DNA from: JAAYEV01 sp964508195
GTDB taxonomy: Bacteria; Bacillota; Clostridia; Ch29
Reading direction: 5' to 3'
DNA: 64,000 nucleotides
Assembly (NCBI GenBank): GCA_964508195.1
Contig: CAZDSH010000002.1
Location: 1-64,000 of the forward strand
Shown here: positions 18,117 to 27,181 of the stretch, in pieces
Numbering within the stretch: the first letter of the stretch is position 1
Layout of the letters: each line of letters opens with the position of its first letter
The notes under the pieces: generated by a model
What the model was told of the DNA's origin: nothing
Databases searched by the model: none
What the model saw: only the letters and a program-made list of their open reading frames with translations
Translations under genes and position numbers: made by a program

Positions 18117-18989
18117 TTATAAAGGGGTATCCGGTACGGTTCCGGTCTTCATCCCGCCGGATGCTCGCTCCCCTTCTCCGAGGTGTTGTTCCGTTAACCG
18201 GTATAAGTCCTCGGGCCTATAGCCAAAGGTTTCGTTAAAAGCCCTATCAAAGGGCGTGCCATTTCTTAACGCTTCAAAAAGCCTAAGAATTCCTTCTTTC
18301 CCCTCTAACTCCATTGTCATTTTTACCAGAATGAGGGATTGTTTATAGGCCAAATACTGATCTAAACTATCAAAATGAAATGTAAGTTCCTTTAACGAAT
18401 AGGGCATATGATAGAAGATGTACTCCTTCCCCCATTCAAAACCTGTATTTATATATTCTTGATACAAAGCCATACCCTCGGTAAACCATGTCGGATAGTT
18501 GCCGCTGGCCATATCCGCCATAATAAGATGAGTAAATTCATGGATATAAAGACCCTGTTCCGCCGCAGCACCCTCATCGCCCCAGGCCTTCGGCGATAGA
18601 ACATTTACTGTCCCGGCATAATATGCACCTAAGGTCGTACCCCCGTCGGGCAACCTTAGGCCTTTTTGAAAATAGTGGTTGTCATGGTATACGTTAAGAT
18701 AAATCTTTTTCTTCGGACTATAGCCGAAGTATTCCGTTACAAGGCGAAGCTGGGGTTTTGCCTGCGCCTCTACCCTATGCACTATATCCGTATCTTCTAT
18801 AGGAAATCGTATAATAAAGTCCTCAGTTTCCTTTATACCGTAGCCTGCGGTTAACCTTTGTAGGCGTATACGCTCCGCACCCTCGACTAATGCTACGGTA
18901 GCGGGTTTTAATACGTTTGTTCCAACAACAATTGAAAGCAACACAATCATTATAAGGATAGTTGCTCTAGTTTTATTGACCCCCTTCAT
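18117..18989 (-). CDS. exported peptidase MA-family metallohydrolase
   Basis: A roughly 290-residue protein with an N-terminal membrane or signal segment (TILIMIVLLSIVVGTNV) and a zinc-protease core with the HExxH motif YIHEFTHLIMADMAS. A Glu downstream (WFTEGMALYQEY) fits the third ligand in a gluzincin arrangement, as in the peptidase MA-like families. It probably acts outside the membrane; the substrate is unknown. The start is uncertain: GTG at 19001 and ATG at 18998 overlap the GGGGTG site, while the ATG at 18989 is well spaced from it, so I chose that one. It lies upstream of walR on the same strand, about 100 bases away. Confidence 0.78.
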   Translation of the reverse strand: MKGVNKTRATILIMIVLLSIVVGTNVLKPATVALVEGAERIRLQRLTAGYGIKETEDFIIRFPIEDTDIVHRVEAQAKPQLRLVTEYFGYSPKKKIYLNVYHDNHYFQKGLRLPDGGTTLGAYYAGTVNVLSPKAWGDEGAAAEQGLYIHEFTHLIMADMASGNYPTWFTEGMALYQEYINTGFEWGKEYIFYHMPYSLKELTFHFDSLDQYLAYKQSLILVKMTMELEGKEGILRLFEALRNGTPFDRAFNETFGYRPEDLYRLTEQHLGEGERASGGMKTGTVPDTPL

Positions 18990-19051
18990 AACCGGCATCA
19001 CCCCGGATTAATTATACCAAAACTTTAGGCATCCTTCATAGGTAATATATC

Positions 19052-20170
19052 CTATCCCTCGCTGAACGTAACCCTTTGTTCCCCTCGCCGGACCGTCGTA
19101 CCTAACTCTACGCTGAGCCTTTCAATCCTATCTAAAATTATATCCTTTCGTGCATCCATCGGTATCCCCGGCCGGTGCTTATCGTGTATCTGTATAGGAT
19201 ACGCTGCAGTTTCAATTATTTCGCCATCCTTTAGTTTAACCTCTAGTATAATACTTTGGTTGTTGTTATCGCCATTCTGATCGAATATAAAATTCCCCAA
19301 ACTATAGACTATCGGTTTACCATTATAATATTCAATACCTTGTAGCACGTGGGGGTGGTGCCCTAGGATTATATCGCCCCCCCAGTCTATTATCTTACGG
19401 CCGAGTTTCCGCTGTTCCAAGGTTACTCGGTTGCTGTCCTCTATACCCCAGTGCAATGATACTGCTATCACATCACATAGATCCCTTAATCTTTTTATGT
19501 CCTCTTTAATCAAATCATCCTTCATAGGTGCCGTACCCGGTATATCTTCTGTCGCCTCAAAGGTCCTTCTGTAGGAGTAACTCCAAAAATAATCATAGAA
19601 TTCATTGTAGGCCAAAAATCCAACCCTCGTACCGCCTTTGATCACTATTAGCGGTTTCCTTGACTGTTCAAGGTCTTCGCCGGCACCGACGTATCCAATA
19701 CCCGAAGCTTCGAGGTTTTCTATGGTTTCCATAAGGGCCGGGGTATCATAATCGAGGATGTGATTGTTAGCTAGGGACAAAACATCAAACCCCGCTTCCT
19801 TTAGGCCCTCTGTGACCTCAGGTGCCGCCCTGAACCATATTACTTTCCCAGGGAGTTGTGCCCCGGATGTTGCGATAGAAGTTTCGAGGTTGCCAAACAG
19901 GATATCCGCCGTTTTAAATATATGTCTTACATCATCGAAGGGGGTATGCACTGAGCTTTTATTTATCCTTGCCCCAACTCCCCGGGTAAGCATTATATCG
20001 CCGACAGCCATTAGGATTATCTCGCCGGCCTCTTCCATTATGGAATTATCCGCCTTGGGTATCGCCTCATCTATATCCCCGGCAGGAACTATAGGTTCAT
20101 TGGCAGTAAACTGTGTACACCCCACCAACGTCAGGATGATTAAAACCGTTACCCCTATATTTTTAAACAT
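19052..20170 (-). CDS. CapA-family (PGA_cap) lipoprotein
   Basis: A 372-residue exported protein with a signal peptide ending in the lipobox LVGC, then a metallophosphatase-like CapA domain. It shows MAVGDIMLTRG, LFGNLETSI, LSLANNHILDY, VSLHWGIED and ILGHHPHVLQG, the standard order of Asp, Asn and His metal ligands. CapA proteins were first linked to poly-gamma-glutamate capsule, but most genomic members have no capB/capC neighbours, as here, so the role is probably a surface phosphoesterase or polymer-processing one. ATG after GGAAGGGAACAG. It is divergent from the subtilase gene. Confidence 0.85.
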   Translation of the reverse strand: MFKNIGVTVLIILTLVGCTQFTANEPIVPAGDIDEAIPKADNSIMEEAGEIILMAVGDIMLTRGVGARINKSSVHTPFDDVRHIFKTADILFGNLETSIATSGAQLPGKVIWFRAAPEVTEGLKEAGFDVLSLANNHILDYDTPALMETIENLEASGIGYVGAGEDLEQSRKPLIVIKGGTRVGFLAYNEFYDYFWSYSYRRTFEATEDIPGTAPMKDDLIKEDIKRLRDLCDVIAVSLHWGIEDSNRVTLEQRKLGRKIIDWGGDIILGHHPHVLQGIEYYNGKPIVYSLGNFIFDQNGDNNNQSIILEVKLKDGEIIETAAYPIQIHDKHRPGIPMDARKDIILDRIERLSVELGTTVRRGEQRVTFSEG

Positions 20171-20257
20171 TTTCTGTTCCCTTCCTTATAAGTATGGTTA
20201 TACTAATTTAATAACAAACAAAGGGCTCTGTCAATTAACCCCTATGGATAACCGTGC

Positions 20258-20275
20258 ATATATATATATATATAT
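20258..20275. repeat. (AT)9 dinucleotide repeat
   Basis: Eighteen bases of uninterrupted alternating A and T lie in the roughly 130-base divergent gap between the capA-like gene and the subtilase gene, ending 15 bases before the subtilase ribosome site. Such tracts can vary in length by polymerase slippage and melt easily. No function can be read from the sequence. Confidence 0.9.
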
Positions 20276-20301
20276 GGGCCGATTCTCCGGAGGTGATCTT
20301 T

Positions 20302-21549
20302 ATGGACTTTTCCTATCCTTCCCTTAAGGAAATGCTGTTTAAACATAGGTTAGACCCTGCATTAAAGAAAATGATGACCATCAAAAAAACACAAAGGCTA
20401 TCGGTTATAATCCAATCAGTAGAGGGCATTGATGAGCGAATAAAGAAATGTATCCGAAATCATGGTGGTAAAATCGTACAACATTTCCCTTTTTGTAAAG
20501 CATGCTATGCCCTATTGACCCCCCCGGGGATCAAAAAACTCGAAACCCTCGGTCAGATATATTATTTATCCCCAAACCGGCCGGTTACGACACACCTTAA
20601 CAACCTCACAGATATTATGGGCGATGGTAATACCGCCCATGGCCTCAGCCTTACCGGTAGGGATATAAACGTGGCACTACTGGATACCGGTACATATCCC
20701 CATCCGGATCTCATAAGACCGGTAAACCGTATACTTTATTTTAAGGATTTTATCAATCATCGCGACAGGTGTTATGACGACAATGGCCATGGCACTTTCA
20801 TCGCTGGCATTATCGGCGGGAACGGCTTCATGTCGAAGGATAAATATACGGGTATTGCACCCGGGGCGGGATTAATAAGTTTAAAAGTTTTAAACGAAAG
20901 CGGTAACGGTTGGACGTCTACTGTATTAGCCGCCATGCAATGGGTATACGATAACTACGAAAAATTTAAAATAAGTCTGGCATGTCTACCCTTTGGTTGC
21001 GTTAATACTCTCTCCGCTGATACAGAGCCCCTATCGAGGGCGGCCCAGAAACTGTGGGAGCTGGGCATCATCGTCTGCACATCCGCAGGTAACAACGGCC
21101 CGGATTTGTCCTGGGTGTCCTCACCGGGTATAAATCCAAATATAATTACCATAGGGGCGCTACAAAGGGCTGTCTCCCCGGGTGGGTCCCTAGCACCGTT
21201 CTCTAGCCGTGGCCTCACCCATGACGGAATATCCCGGCCGGATTTTGTCGCACCGGGTACCAATATAATATCCCTTAACTTCAAGGGAGAACCGTCGTCT
21301 TATACGGCCCTGCATCCTAGCGACAGCCGATCAGTTGGTTATTATTACCGCCGGGGTTCCGGCACATCCGCGGCCTGTGCTGCCGTTACCGGGCTAATAT
21401 GTTTGCTATTGGAAAGGTATGGGCACCTTAGCCCCGGTGAGATAAAATCCCTATTAAAATATAGTTGCAAAAGCTTAAATCTACCAAAGGTACAACAGGG
21501 TCACGGATTACCTAACATGTACAAAATATTGGATAAAAAAAAGGGCTAA
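20302..21549 (+). CDS. subtilisin-like serine protease (S8 family)
   Basis: A 415-residue subtilase with the full catalytic triad: Asp in VALLDTGTYPHPDL, His in GHGTFIAGII, and Ser in GTSAACAAVTG. An N-terminal stretch of about 100 residues before the catalytic domain looks like an inhibitor-type propeptide. There is no signal peptide or membrane segment, so it is probably intracellular or released by another route, similar in this to AprX-type proteases. I chose the ATG at 20302 because GGAGGTGATCTT lies directly before it; an open frame extends 16 codons upstream through the AT repeat with no ribosome site. It runs against its neighbours and ends inside a terminator hairpin. Confidence 0.88.
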   Translation: MDFSYPSLKEMLFKHRLDPALKKMMTIKKTQRLSVIIQSVEGIDERIKKCIRNHGGKIVQHFPFCKACYALLTPPGIKKLETLGQIYYLSPNRPVTTHLNNLTDIMGDGNTAHGLSLTGRDINVALLDTGTYPHPDLIRPVNRILYFKDFINHRDRCYDDNGHGTFIAGIIGGNGFMSKDKYTGIAPGAGLISLKVLNESGNGWTSTVLAAMQWVYDNYEKFKISLACLPFGCVNTLSADTEPLSRAAQKLWELGIIVCTSAGNNGPDLSWVSSPGINPNIITIGALQRAVSPGGSLAPFSSRGLTHDGISRPDFVAPGTNIISLNFKGEPSSYTALHPSDSRSVGYYYRRGSGTSAACAAVTGLICLLLERYGHLSPGEIKSLLKYSCKSLNLPKVQQGHGLPNMYKILDKKKG

Positions 21550-21565
21550 AAAAGCCCTCTTTTTT
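21536..21565. terminator. bidirectional terminator between subtilase and M23 genes
   Basis: AGGGCT (21542-21547) and AGCCCT (21553-21558) form a stem with an A-rich loop, with a T run on the plus side and an A run on the minus-strand side, so it can stop transcripts from both convergent genes. The subtilase stop codon lies in the hairpin. Confidence 0.85.
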
Positions 21566-21567
21566 AT

Positions 21568-22962
21568 TTATTTAAGATAATTTAAAGGATTAACGGGTAC
21601 GTTGAACTTCCTTATTTCAAAATGTAAATGCGGTCCCGTCGTCCTACCTGTATTGCCCGACATTGCAATCGTTTGCCCTTTATGAACTTTATCGCCTTTA
21701 GATACAAGGAATTCGGAATTGTGCGCATAATATGTGCTAAACCCCGCACCGTGATCCAAAATAACGAGGTTACCGTAAGTACCTTGTTTGCCGCAAAAGA
21801 CCACTGTGCCTCCGTCGGCGGCCTTAACCGGCGTCCCCGTCGGTACCCCTATATCTATCCCATTATGTATTTTCCCCCATCTTCGGCCAAAGCCCGAGGT
21901 TATCTTACCAGTCACGGGGTATGCAAAGGTACCGGTCCCCTGTCTAGGTGGCGGCGGTTTTGTACCTACGGCTATTATCCTTGTAACCGGTTCCGATACC
22001 ACTTTTTCTTCTAATATTACCCGTCCACTTTCGATACCGTTTTCCCTTGTAATCCGTGCGGTTATCTCCTTCTGCCCGTATCTTCCGGCAGTCTTGACTA
22101 TGGACTCCCCCTTGTAAAACTCGTTGCTGTCCTTGTACTTCGTTGTATAGGGTATGTTCTCCTTTAACGTAGCTATTTCTTCGGTAACCACCGTTACAAA
22201 GGGTTTAGGCACGACCATACTTAACTGCTGACCTATTTGTAATTTCTTAGGCTCCACGCCAGGATTCGCCCTTTCTAGGTCCTCCACCAAGATGTTATGA
22301 TCCCGGGATATACCCCATAGGCTGTCCCCCCTGGAAACGGTATACACCTTACTCTCGGTGGTACCGCTGATGAGAAACCTATAAGCATCCTCCGGATCCA
22401 TTATATCCCCAGGTTCTACGGGATTATCACGGAGGTCCACCCTTTCCTTTATGTTCACATCACGGATGTCGGCGTCCTGCCCTTCAGGGGTGAAACAATC
22501 CTTTACCCTATCTAGAAGTTTTTCCGCTTTATCCATACCCATTACCGATAGTACGGGATTACCATTGATACAAAGGGTAATTGCTTTTTTCCTTAGCTCT
22601 ATGTTTCGCCTAAGCTCTTCCCTAAGGCTTTCCTCATCAAGAATACTATCCTGTCGTTCCTTTAAATTAATCTTCTCTACTTTAAGCTCCGCTGTAAGTA
22701 TAAGGGTTTCGTCATCTTCGAGAATTTCTTCACCTAATCTTGCCAAGACTTCCCCGGCCATACCCTTATCCTTTACGATGCCTATATGTGTCTCGTTTAG
22801 GTATACGGCATACCCAATGCGGGAAATTCCAATATGTACGATCACAGCCACCGTTAATAATATTATAACGGCTATAGCCATCTGTTTTCCCCTGGGACCC
22901 GTCCTTTGCATAAATTGCGCAAATAACCGCTTAACATGCCCTTTATAAGACGGTTTATCCAT
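21568..22962 (-). CDS. M23 peptidase with LysM and G5 domains
   Basis: A 464-residue membrane-anchored peptidoglycan hydrolase. After a basic N-terminus there is one membrane helix (MAIAVIILLTVAVIVHIGI), a long linker, a LysM module (YTVSRGDSLWGISRDHN) for peptidoglycan binding, a G5 domain (about residues 255-335) and a C-terminal LytM/M23 zinc peptidase with HNGIDIGVP, TYYAH and GPHLHFEIR supplying the ligands. Such enzymes cut cell-wall cross-bridges or stem peptides during growth or sporulation. ATG after AAAGGGGAC. M23 genes are typical WalR targets elsewhere, but I see no WalR box upstream of this one. Confidence 0.92.
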   Translation of the reverse strand: MDKPSYKGHVKRLFAQFMQRTGPRGKQMAIAVIILLTVAVIVHIGISRIGYAVYLNETHIGIVKDKGMAGEVLARLGEEILEDDETLILTAELKVEKINLKERQDSILDEESLREELRRNIELRKKAITLCINGNPVLSVMGMDKAEKLLDRVKDCFTPEGQDADIRDVNIKERVDLRDNPVEPGDIMDPEDAYRFLISGTTESKVYTVSRGDSLWGISRDHNILVEDLERANPGVEPKKLQIGQQLSMVVPKPFVTVVTEEIATLKENIPYTTKYKDSNEFYKGESIVKTAGRYGQKEITARITRENGIESGRVILEEKVVSEPVTRIIAVGTKPPPPRQGTGTFAYPVTGKITSGFGRRWGKIHNGIDIGVPTGTPVKAADGGTVVFCGKQGTYGNLVILDHGAGFSTYYAHNSEFLVSKGDKVHKGQTIAMSGNTGRTTGPHLHFEIRKFNVPVNPLNYLK

Positions 22963-23078
22963 AGTTTGTCCCCTTTCCTCCGTTGCTTTAAAGCGTACCT
23001 ATCCTGGCTGGACCCACTAAAAGCTATAACATAATTATTTGCCTATAGGAATTAATTATACATTTTTCCATTAAAGGC

Positions 23079-24563
23079 TCAAAAGCCCATACTAAGCCAC
23101 CCCCTAATCTGTGCCCCTAAACTGCGGCCGCTTATCCCTTCAACGATCTGTATAAAATCATCGGTCGTTGCATTTCGGAATGCATAGTCATTGTAATAGG
23201 TCCTTAATACTTCAAAAAAGTCCTCCTCCCCTAAAATATCCCTTAACCTTTGAAATATAAGGGCCCCGCCACAGTATACAAGGGTATGGTATTGTTCCGA
23301 ATCCCGGTATCGTCCTAAGGGATCCCGGATACTTATATTTCGCTCTCCCTCCGTTGCATCTATATAGTCCTCATACCTTTTCTTTATGAGGTTTTCAAAT
23401 AATCCCTTAGCAGTATCGGGGCCATACTTCTTTTCGAAATAAAGTATGGCGGAATACTCCGTCAACCCCTCATCCAACCACGCCTCACTTATCTGGTTGC
23501 TACCGACTATACCGTACCACCATTGGTGCGCCGTTTCGTGTACCGTTATGTACTCTAACGTAAATAACCTTTCAATATTATATAACTCTTTACTAATTAA
23601 AACAAGATTTGGGTATTCCATTCCGCCGATGAAAAAATCCGCCGCCACTACGGAAAATGTCCTATAGGGATATTTACCGAAACAATCGTTAAATATTGAG
23701 ATAGCATCCGTAGCAAAGGTAAGGGCCCCTTTACCTGTAGGCTTATCAAAATAATAGGACTTAACGATTATACCGTCCTTTTTATTAGTGCTCACTTTGA
23801 ATTTCTCGGCTGCGACCCATGCAAAATCCCTTACCCTATCACCCTGAAAGTGCCATTCAACGTTTTTCGCATCGTGTTTCCGCTTTTTTATTACTTCCCC
23901 TGTAGCGGCTACGATATAATCCTTCGCTATGATCAACGTAACCTGATAATCCGCAATATCGCTATAAAAGGGATCGCCGATAGCGCTATAAGGTTCAAGG
24001 TGCCATCCTTCATGATCGCACATAGCGACAATAGGATACCAGTTCACAGCCTTTATTGTGTTATTACCGTACCCGAACCTTCCGTAGCAATGGGGAAACT
24101 TCACGGTAAAATTTATATCCATACTAACGGTATCGGAGGGTCCTACCGGTTCAGGTAGACTTATTTTTAAAATTTGTCTGTTATCATCCTTGTACTCCCA
24201 GGGCACCCTCTGGCCTTCTATTTGAATGTTATCTATATTTAAAAATCCTACGTTAAAACCCTCGGGATAGGCGCTATTTCGCTCTAAGGGTCCAAAGGGT
24301 AGCGTGTCCTCGTTTTCAAAGGCGTTGGGATAAAGATGCATATAGATATCTGCTAAAACAACATCGTTACTGTTCAGATATACGAGATGTTCATAACCCT
24401 TGAGCAGCTTTTCCTTTTCGTCAAAATAACAATGTATATTGTACTGGTTTGACTTTATATCCTTTGCGGTGGTTTTAGATGGGGTAGAGAGTTTCTGGTG
24501 AAGGGGCAAACAAAGGGCTATAATTACTGTAATTATAATTATTGCTAAAAGGATTCTTTTCAT
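23079..24563 (-). CDS. M1-family zinc metallopeptidase
   Basis: A 494-residue aminopeptidase-like protein. An N-terminal hydrophobic segment (ILLAIIIITVIIALCLPL) anchors or exports it. The M1 core has FIGGMEYPNL, a variant of the GxMEN exopeptidase motif with Tyr-Pro in place of Asn, and the zinc motif VHETAHQWWYG followed by WLDEGLTEYS, giving HExxH-x18-E. The length and ending at the catalytic part fit a short M1 peptidase without the C-terminal helical domain of full-size aminopeptidase N. Substrate unknown. ATG after TAGGGAGG. Confidence 0.88.
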   Translation of the reverse strand: MKRILLAIIIITVIIALCLPLHQKLSTPSKTTAKDIKSNQYNIHCYFDEKEKLLKGYEHLVYLNSNDVVLADIYMHLYPNAFENEDTLPFGPLERNSAYPEGFNVGFLNIDNIQIEGQRVPWEYKDDNRQILKISLPEPVGPSDTVSMDINFTVKFPHCYGRFGYGNNTIKAVNWYPIVAMCDHEGWHLEPYSAIGDPFYSDIADYQVTLIIAKDYIVAATGEVIKKRKHDAKNVEWHFQGDRVRDFAWVAAEKFKVSTNKKDGIIVKSYYFDKPTGKGALTFATDAISIFNDCFGKYPYRTFSVVAADFFIGGMEYPNLVLISKELYNIERLFTLEYITVHETAHQWWYGIVGSNQISEAWLDEGLTEYSAILYFEKKYGPDTAKGLFENLIKKRYEDYIDATEGERNISIRDPLGRYRDSEQYHTLVYCGGALIFQRLRDILGEEDFFEVLRTYYNDYAFRNATTDDFIQIVEGISGRSLGAQIRGWLSMGF

Positions 24564-24691
24564 AAGCCGGCCTCCCTAAAATTTGAACTATAGATCCTAT
24601 ATGCTATGCTAAGGGCGCAACCTATAAAACCGACGGCGCTAAGTCCTTATATAATAATTTTATGCACCGGTAGGAAGCGTAATAACTAATA

Positions 24692-24700
24692 TGCTATAAT
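24692..24700 (+). promoter_or_regulatory. extended -10 promoter of dnaD-dnaI
   Basis: TGCTATAAT, an extended -10 element with a perfect TATAAT at 24695-24700, lies about 38 bases before the dnaD ATG. There is no good -35 hexamer 17 bases upstream, which is usual for TGn-type promoters. The 175-base divergent gap holds no other clear signal. Confidence 0.55.
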
Positions 24701-24738
24701 ATAAAATACATAAGGAACTAATTCTTGGGAGGGATAAT

Positions 24739-25776
24739 ATGCAATTTATTAAGGGTAAACCCTGTATTGACATTGAGGACACACCATTAGAGAATATTTT
24801 TATTGATGCTTTTATGCCCTCCGCCGATGGGAATTTCGTAAAAGTATATCTCCTTGGATACAAATATGCTTGTAGTACAGCCTGTTCAGCCAACCTTTCT
24901 AACGAAACCATCGCCCGGGCATTAGACATACCGCTAACGACGGTTTTGAAGGCCTGGGATTATTGGGCACAGCGAGGGGTAATAAAAAAATATTATACGC
25001 CGAACGATAAACACAATTTTTCTGTAGAATTCGTTAATCTAAAACAATTGTACATAGACAATTACATCAATATATCCGATAACATGCCGAAGAAAAGCAC
25101 AAAAAAACAAAGGCCCTACACGCCCTTAGATTTAACCGAGGCCATGACCGATACAAACATAAGGGATATGTTTACTGGTATACAACAGATCCTATGCCGA
25201 CCGTTAAACTCTAGCGAGAGCTTGCAATGCCTGGAGTGGATCTACGATTTGAAGATGGCCCCGGAGGTAATAGAAGAAGCCTTTAGGTATTCCGTCGAAC
25301 AAAAAGGTATAAAGAGCATAAGATATGTTAACGCCATCATAAATAACTGGTATGATAACGGCATTAATACTTTAGAAAGGTTAGAAGAACATCTAGATGT
25401 TACCTCAAACAAGTATAACAGTTATAATCAGATAATGAAGACCCTAGGCAGAACCGGTAGCCCAACTAGGATCGAAAAACAATTTATGGATAGATGGTTA
25501 GATGAATATGCAATGCCTATGGACGTAGTGCTAAAGGCTTGTGATGCGGCGGTTATACAAATATCGAACCCATCCCTTAATTACGTTAACGGAATAATAA
25601 CAAAATGGAAAAAAGCCGGGCTAAAAAACCTTACAGACGTAAAGGACGAGGAAAAAGAGCCTAGACCCCAACGGCGGAGAAGTACAAAAAATAAGTTCCA
25701 TAATTTTGAACAATCGGCCTCAAAGCTTACAAATGCACAGCTTAAAGAAATTCTTAACCGACGAAGGAACGCTTAG
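24739..25776 (+). CDS. dnaD: DnaD-domain primosome protein
   Basis: A 345-residue protein with an N-terminal winged-helix-like part (about residues 1-100, LDIPLTTVLKAWDYWAQRGVI) and two copies of the C-terminal DnaD/DnaB2 helical module. The first is about residues 135-205, ending YVNAIINNWYDNGINT. The second is about 225-295, ending YVNGIITKWKKAGLKN. In Firmicutes DnaD-type proteins help load the replicative helicase at oriC and at restart sites. It is followed 20 bases later by the DnaI-type ATPase, so the two loader components are co-transcribed. The second YxxxIxxxW-type module shows an internal duplication. ATG after TTGGGAGGGATAAT. Confidence 0.88.
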   Translation: MQFIKGKPCIDIEDTPLENIFIDAFMPSADGNFVKVYLLGYKYACSTACSANLSNETIARALDIPLTTVLKAWDYWAQRGVIKKYYTPNDKHNFSVEFVNLKQLYIDNYINISDNMPKKSTKKQRPYTPLDLTEAMTDTNIRDMFTGIQQILCRPLNSSESLQCLEWIYDLKMAPEVIEEAFRYSVEQKGIKSIRYVNAIINNWYDNGINTLERLEEHLDVTSNKYNSYNQIMKTLGRTGSPTRIEKQFMDRWLDEYAMPMDVVLKACDAAVIQISNPSLNYVNGIITKWKKAGLKNLTDVKDEEKEPRPQRRRSTKNKFHNFEQSASKLTNAQLKEILNRRRNA

Positions 25777-25796
25777 ACTGCGGGGGAGTGTTATAA

Positions 25797-26771
25797 ATGG
25801 AAAAAACCGTTGCCGAAATATTAAAGGAATACGAAACCCTAAGGACTCGGGCGGAAAAGGAAAGGGAAACGAGGATAGAGGAGGTCTATAAAAAGGTACC
25901 ACAAATCGAAAGGATTGATGATACTATAAATAGGTTGGGTATTGAATGTACCTATCATTCTATAACCCTTGGCCCTGTAGCGCAAAAAGAGTATTTAGAA
26001 GCCTTCTCAAAGAAAATTAAAAGCCTCAGGGATGAAAAAACTACCTTGCTAAAAAAGCACGGATTTTCGGTTGATTATATGGATATGAAGCACCAATGTC
26101 AAAAATGCGAGGATACAGGCTATATAAATCATGATAAATGTCCCTGCTTTAAACAGAAATTAATAGAAAGGGCTTATAATCAATCAAACCTTGGCAATGT
26201 ATTATCCAGAGAAAACTTTAATACCTTTGATTTAGACCTGTTTTCCGACGAAAAGTTCCGTGATTATCCGAAGACCCCTAAACAAAACATGTTAGACATA
26301 TTAAGTCGTTGTGAAGGTTTTGTATACAATTTCGAAAAGGATAACGGCGAAAATTTACTCTTTTACGGCGAAACGGGGTTAGGTAAAACTTTTTTGTGCA
26401 ACTGTATAGCAAAAAAGTTACTGGATAAAGGCAGACCCGTATTATATCTTACGGCCTTTAAACTGTTTAAAATTCTGGAGGAGTACCAATTCGGCCCAAA
26501 AAATATAGCCCGTGAAAAAAATATGTTAGATTTTATATTAACCGGCGATCTTTTAATAATAGATGATCTGGGAACGGAATTTACCAACAGCTTTACTATT
26601 TGTGAACTTTTTAACATTATAAACACCCGGCTCCTTAAGAGGAATAAAACTATTATCTCTACTAACCTTCAACCAAGCCAATTGATGGAGATATATAGCC
26701 AAAGGCTATTTTCCCGGTTATCGGCCCATTATACGGCCCTGGAGTTTTATGGTTATGACCTAAGGATGTAA
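25797..26771 (+). CDS. dnaI: DnaI/DnaC-like helicase-loader ATPase
   Basis: A 324-residue AAA+ protein. A coiled N-terminal region is followed by a zinc-binding cluster (CQKCEDTGY and CPCF, near residues 100-120), then the ATPase with Walker A GETGLGKTFLCN and Walker B LLIIDDLGTE, and the sensor region STNLQPSQL. Zinc cluster plus AAA+ is the DnaI/DnaC layout. It binds and loads the replicative helicase DnaB, whose gene is about 2.4 kb away on the other strand. ATG after GGGGGAGTG. Confidence 0.92.
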   Translation: MEKTVAEILKEYETLRTRAEKERETRIEEVYKKVPQIERIDDTINRLGIECTYHSITLGPVAQKEYLEAFSKKIKSLRDEKTTLLKKHGFSVDYMDMKHQCQKCEDTGYINHDKCPCFKQKLIERAYNQSNLGNVLSRENFNTFDLDLFSDEKFRDYPKTPKQNMLDILSRCEGFVYNFEKDNGENLLFYGETGLGKTFLCNCIAKKLLDKGRPVLYLTAFKLFKILEEYQFGPKNIAREKNMLDFILTGDLLIIDDLGTEFTNSFTICELFNIINTRLLKRNKTIISTNLQPSQLMEIYSQRLFSRLSAHYTALEFYGYDLRM

Positions 26772-26859
26772 ATTATAGGGCGGAATATATCCGTACTTTT
26801 ACAGTTGATTATATTTTCGGAATGTAAACCTTCGCCACCGCCAATGCCTTTTGTGAATT

Positions 26860-27018
26860 ATGTATCCCAAGGTTACTAGGCAAAAAAATGGGCGCATCAA
26901 TCTTTCCTTTGTGCAAGGTATCCGGGTTCGTTATGGGCGTAAGTCAAAAGTAGTCTTTTATGATGTTGCCAACTCTTATTTTGAGATTGATTAAGGAAAC
27001 CTCCGTAAACATCGGTAA
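26860..27018 (+). pseudogene. decayed transposase fragment
   Basis: Reading the plus strand from 26860 gives a 44-codon open stretch ending in the sequence VVFYDVANSYFEID and a stop at 26992-26994. After that stop the frame resumes as GNLRKHR before another stop. IS4-superfamily transposases often contain a [VI]YDVT-x-YFEID block followed by a D/E-LRK segment, so this looks like an internal fragment broken by stops. No inverted repeats, no intact insertion sequence and no remaining catalytic DDE residues can be named. The call rests on one short motif. Confidence 0.45.
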
Positions 27019-27042
27019 ATAGATGTTTGCAGAGGTTTTTTG
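26997..27042 (+). terminator. terminator downstream of dnaI and the transposase remnant
   Basis: AAACCTC (26997-27003) pairs with GAGGTTT (27032-27038), and AAACATC pairs with GATGTTT inside it; six T residues follow (27036-27041). It lies about 225 bases past the dnaI stop codon and overlaps the end of the transposase fragment, so it may have arrived with it. It is the only stop signal for the dnaD-dnaI transcript that I can see. Confidence 0.65.
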
Positions 27043-27123
27043 TTATTGTTACCATAAAAGTAGAAAAACCACTCCCTTTATATTATTACTAAAGATAAAG
27101 AAAATGGCTATTTGTATTGTATG

Positions 27124-27167
27124 GGGGTTTGAGGTAGACCACATTATTCGTGATTTCCCCAAACCCC
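27124..27167. repeat. imperfect inverted repeat next to tRNA-Lys
   Basis: GGGGTTTG (27124-27131) and CAAACCCC (27160-27167) form the outer stem, with CAC/GTG pairing inside. It begins 15 bases past the 3' end of tRNA-Lys on the minus strand. No T run follows on either strand, so it is not a standard terminator; it may act as a processing or transcript-end structure. Confidence 0.4.
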
Positions 27168-27181
27168 TTGATATTGTTGGC

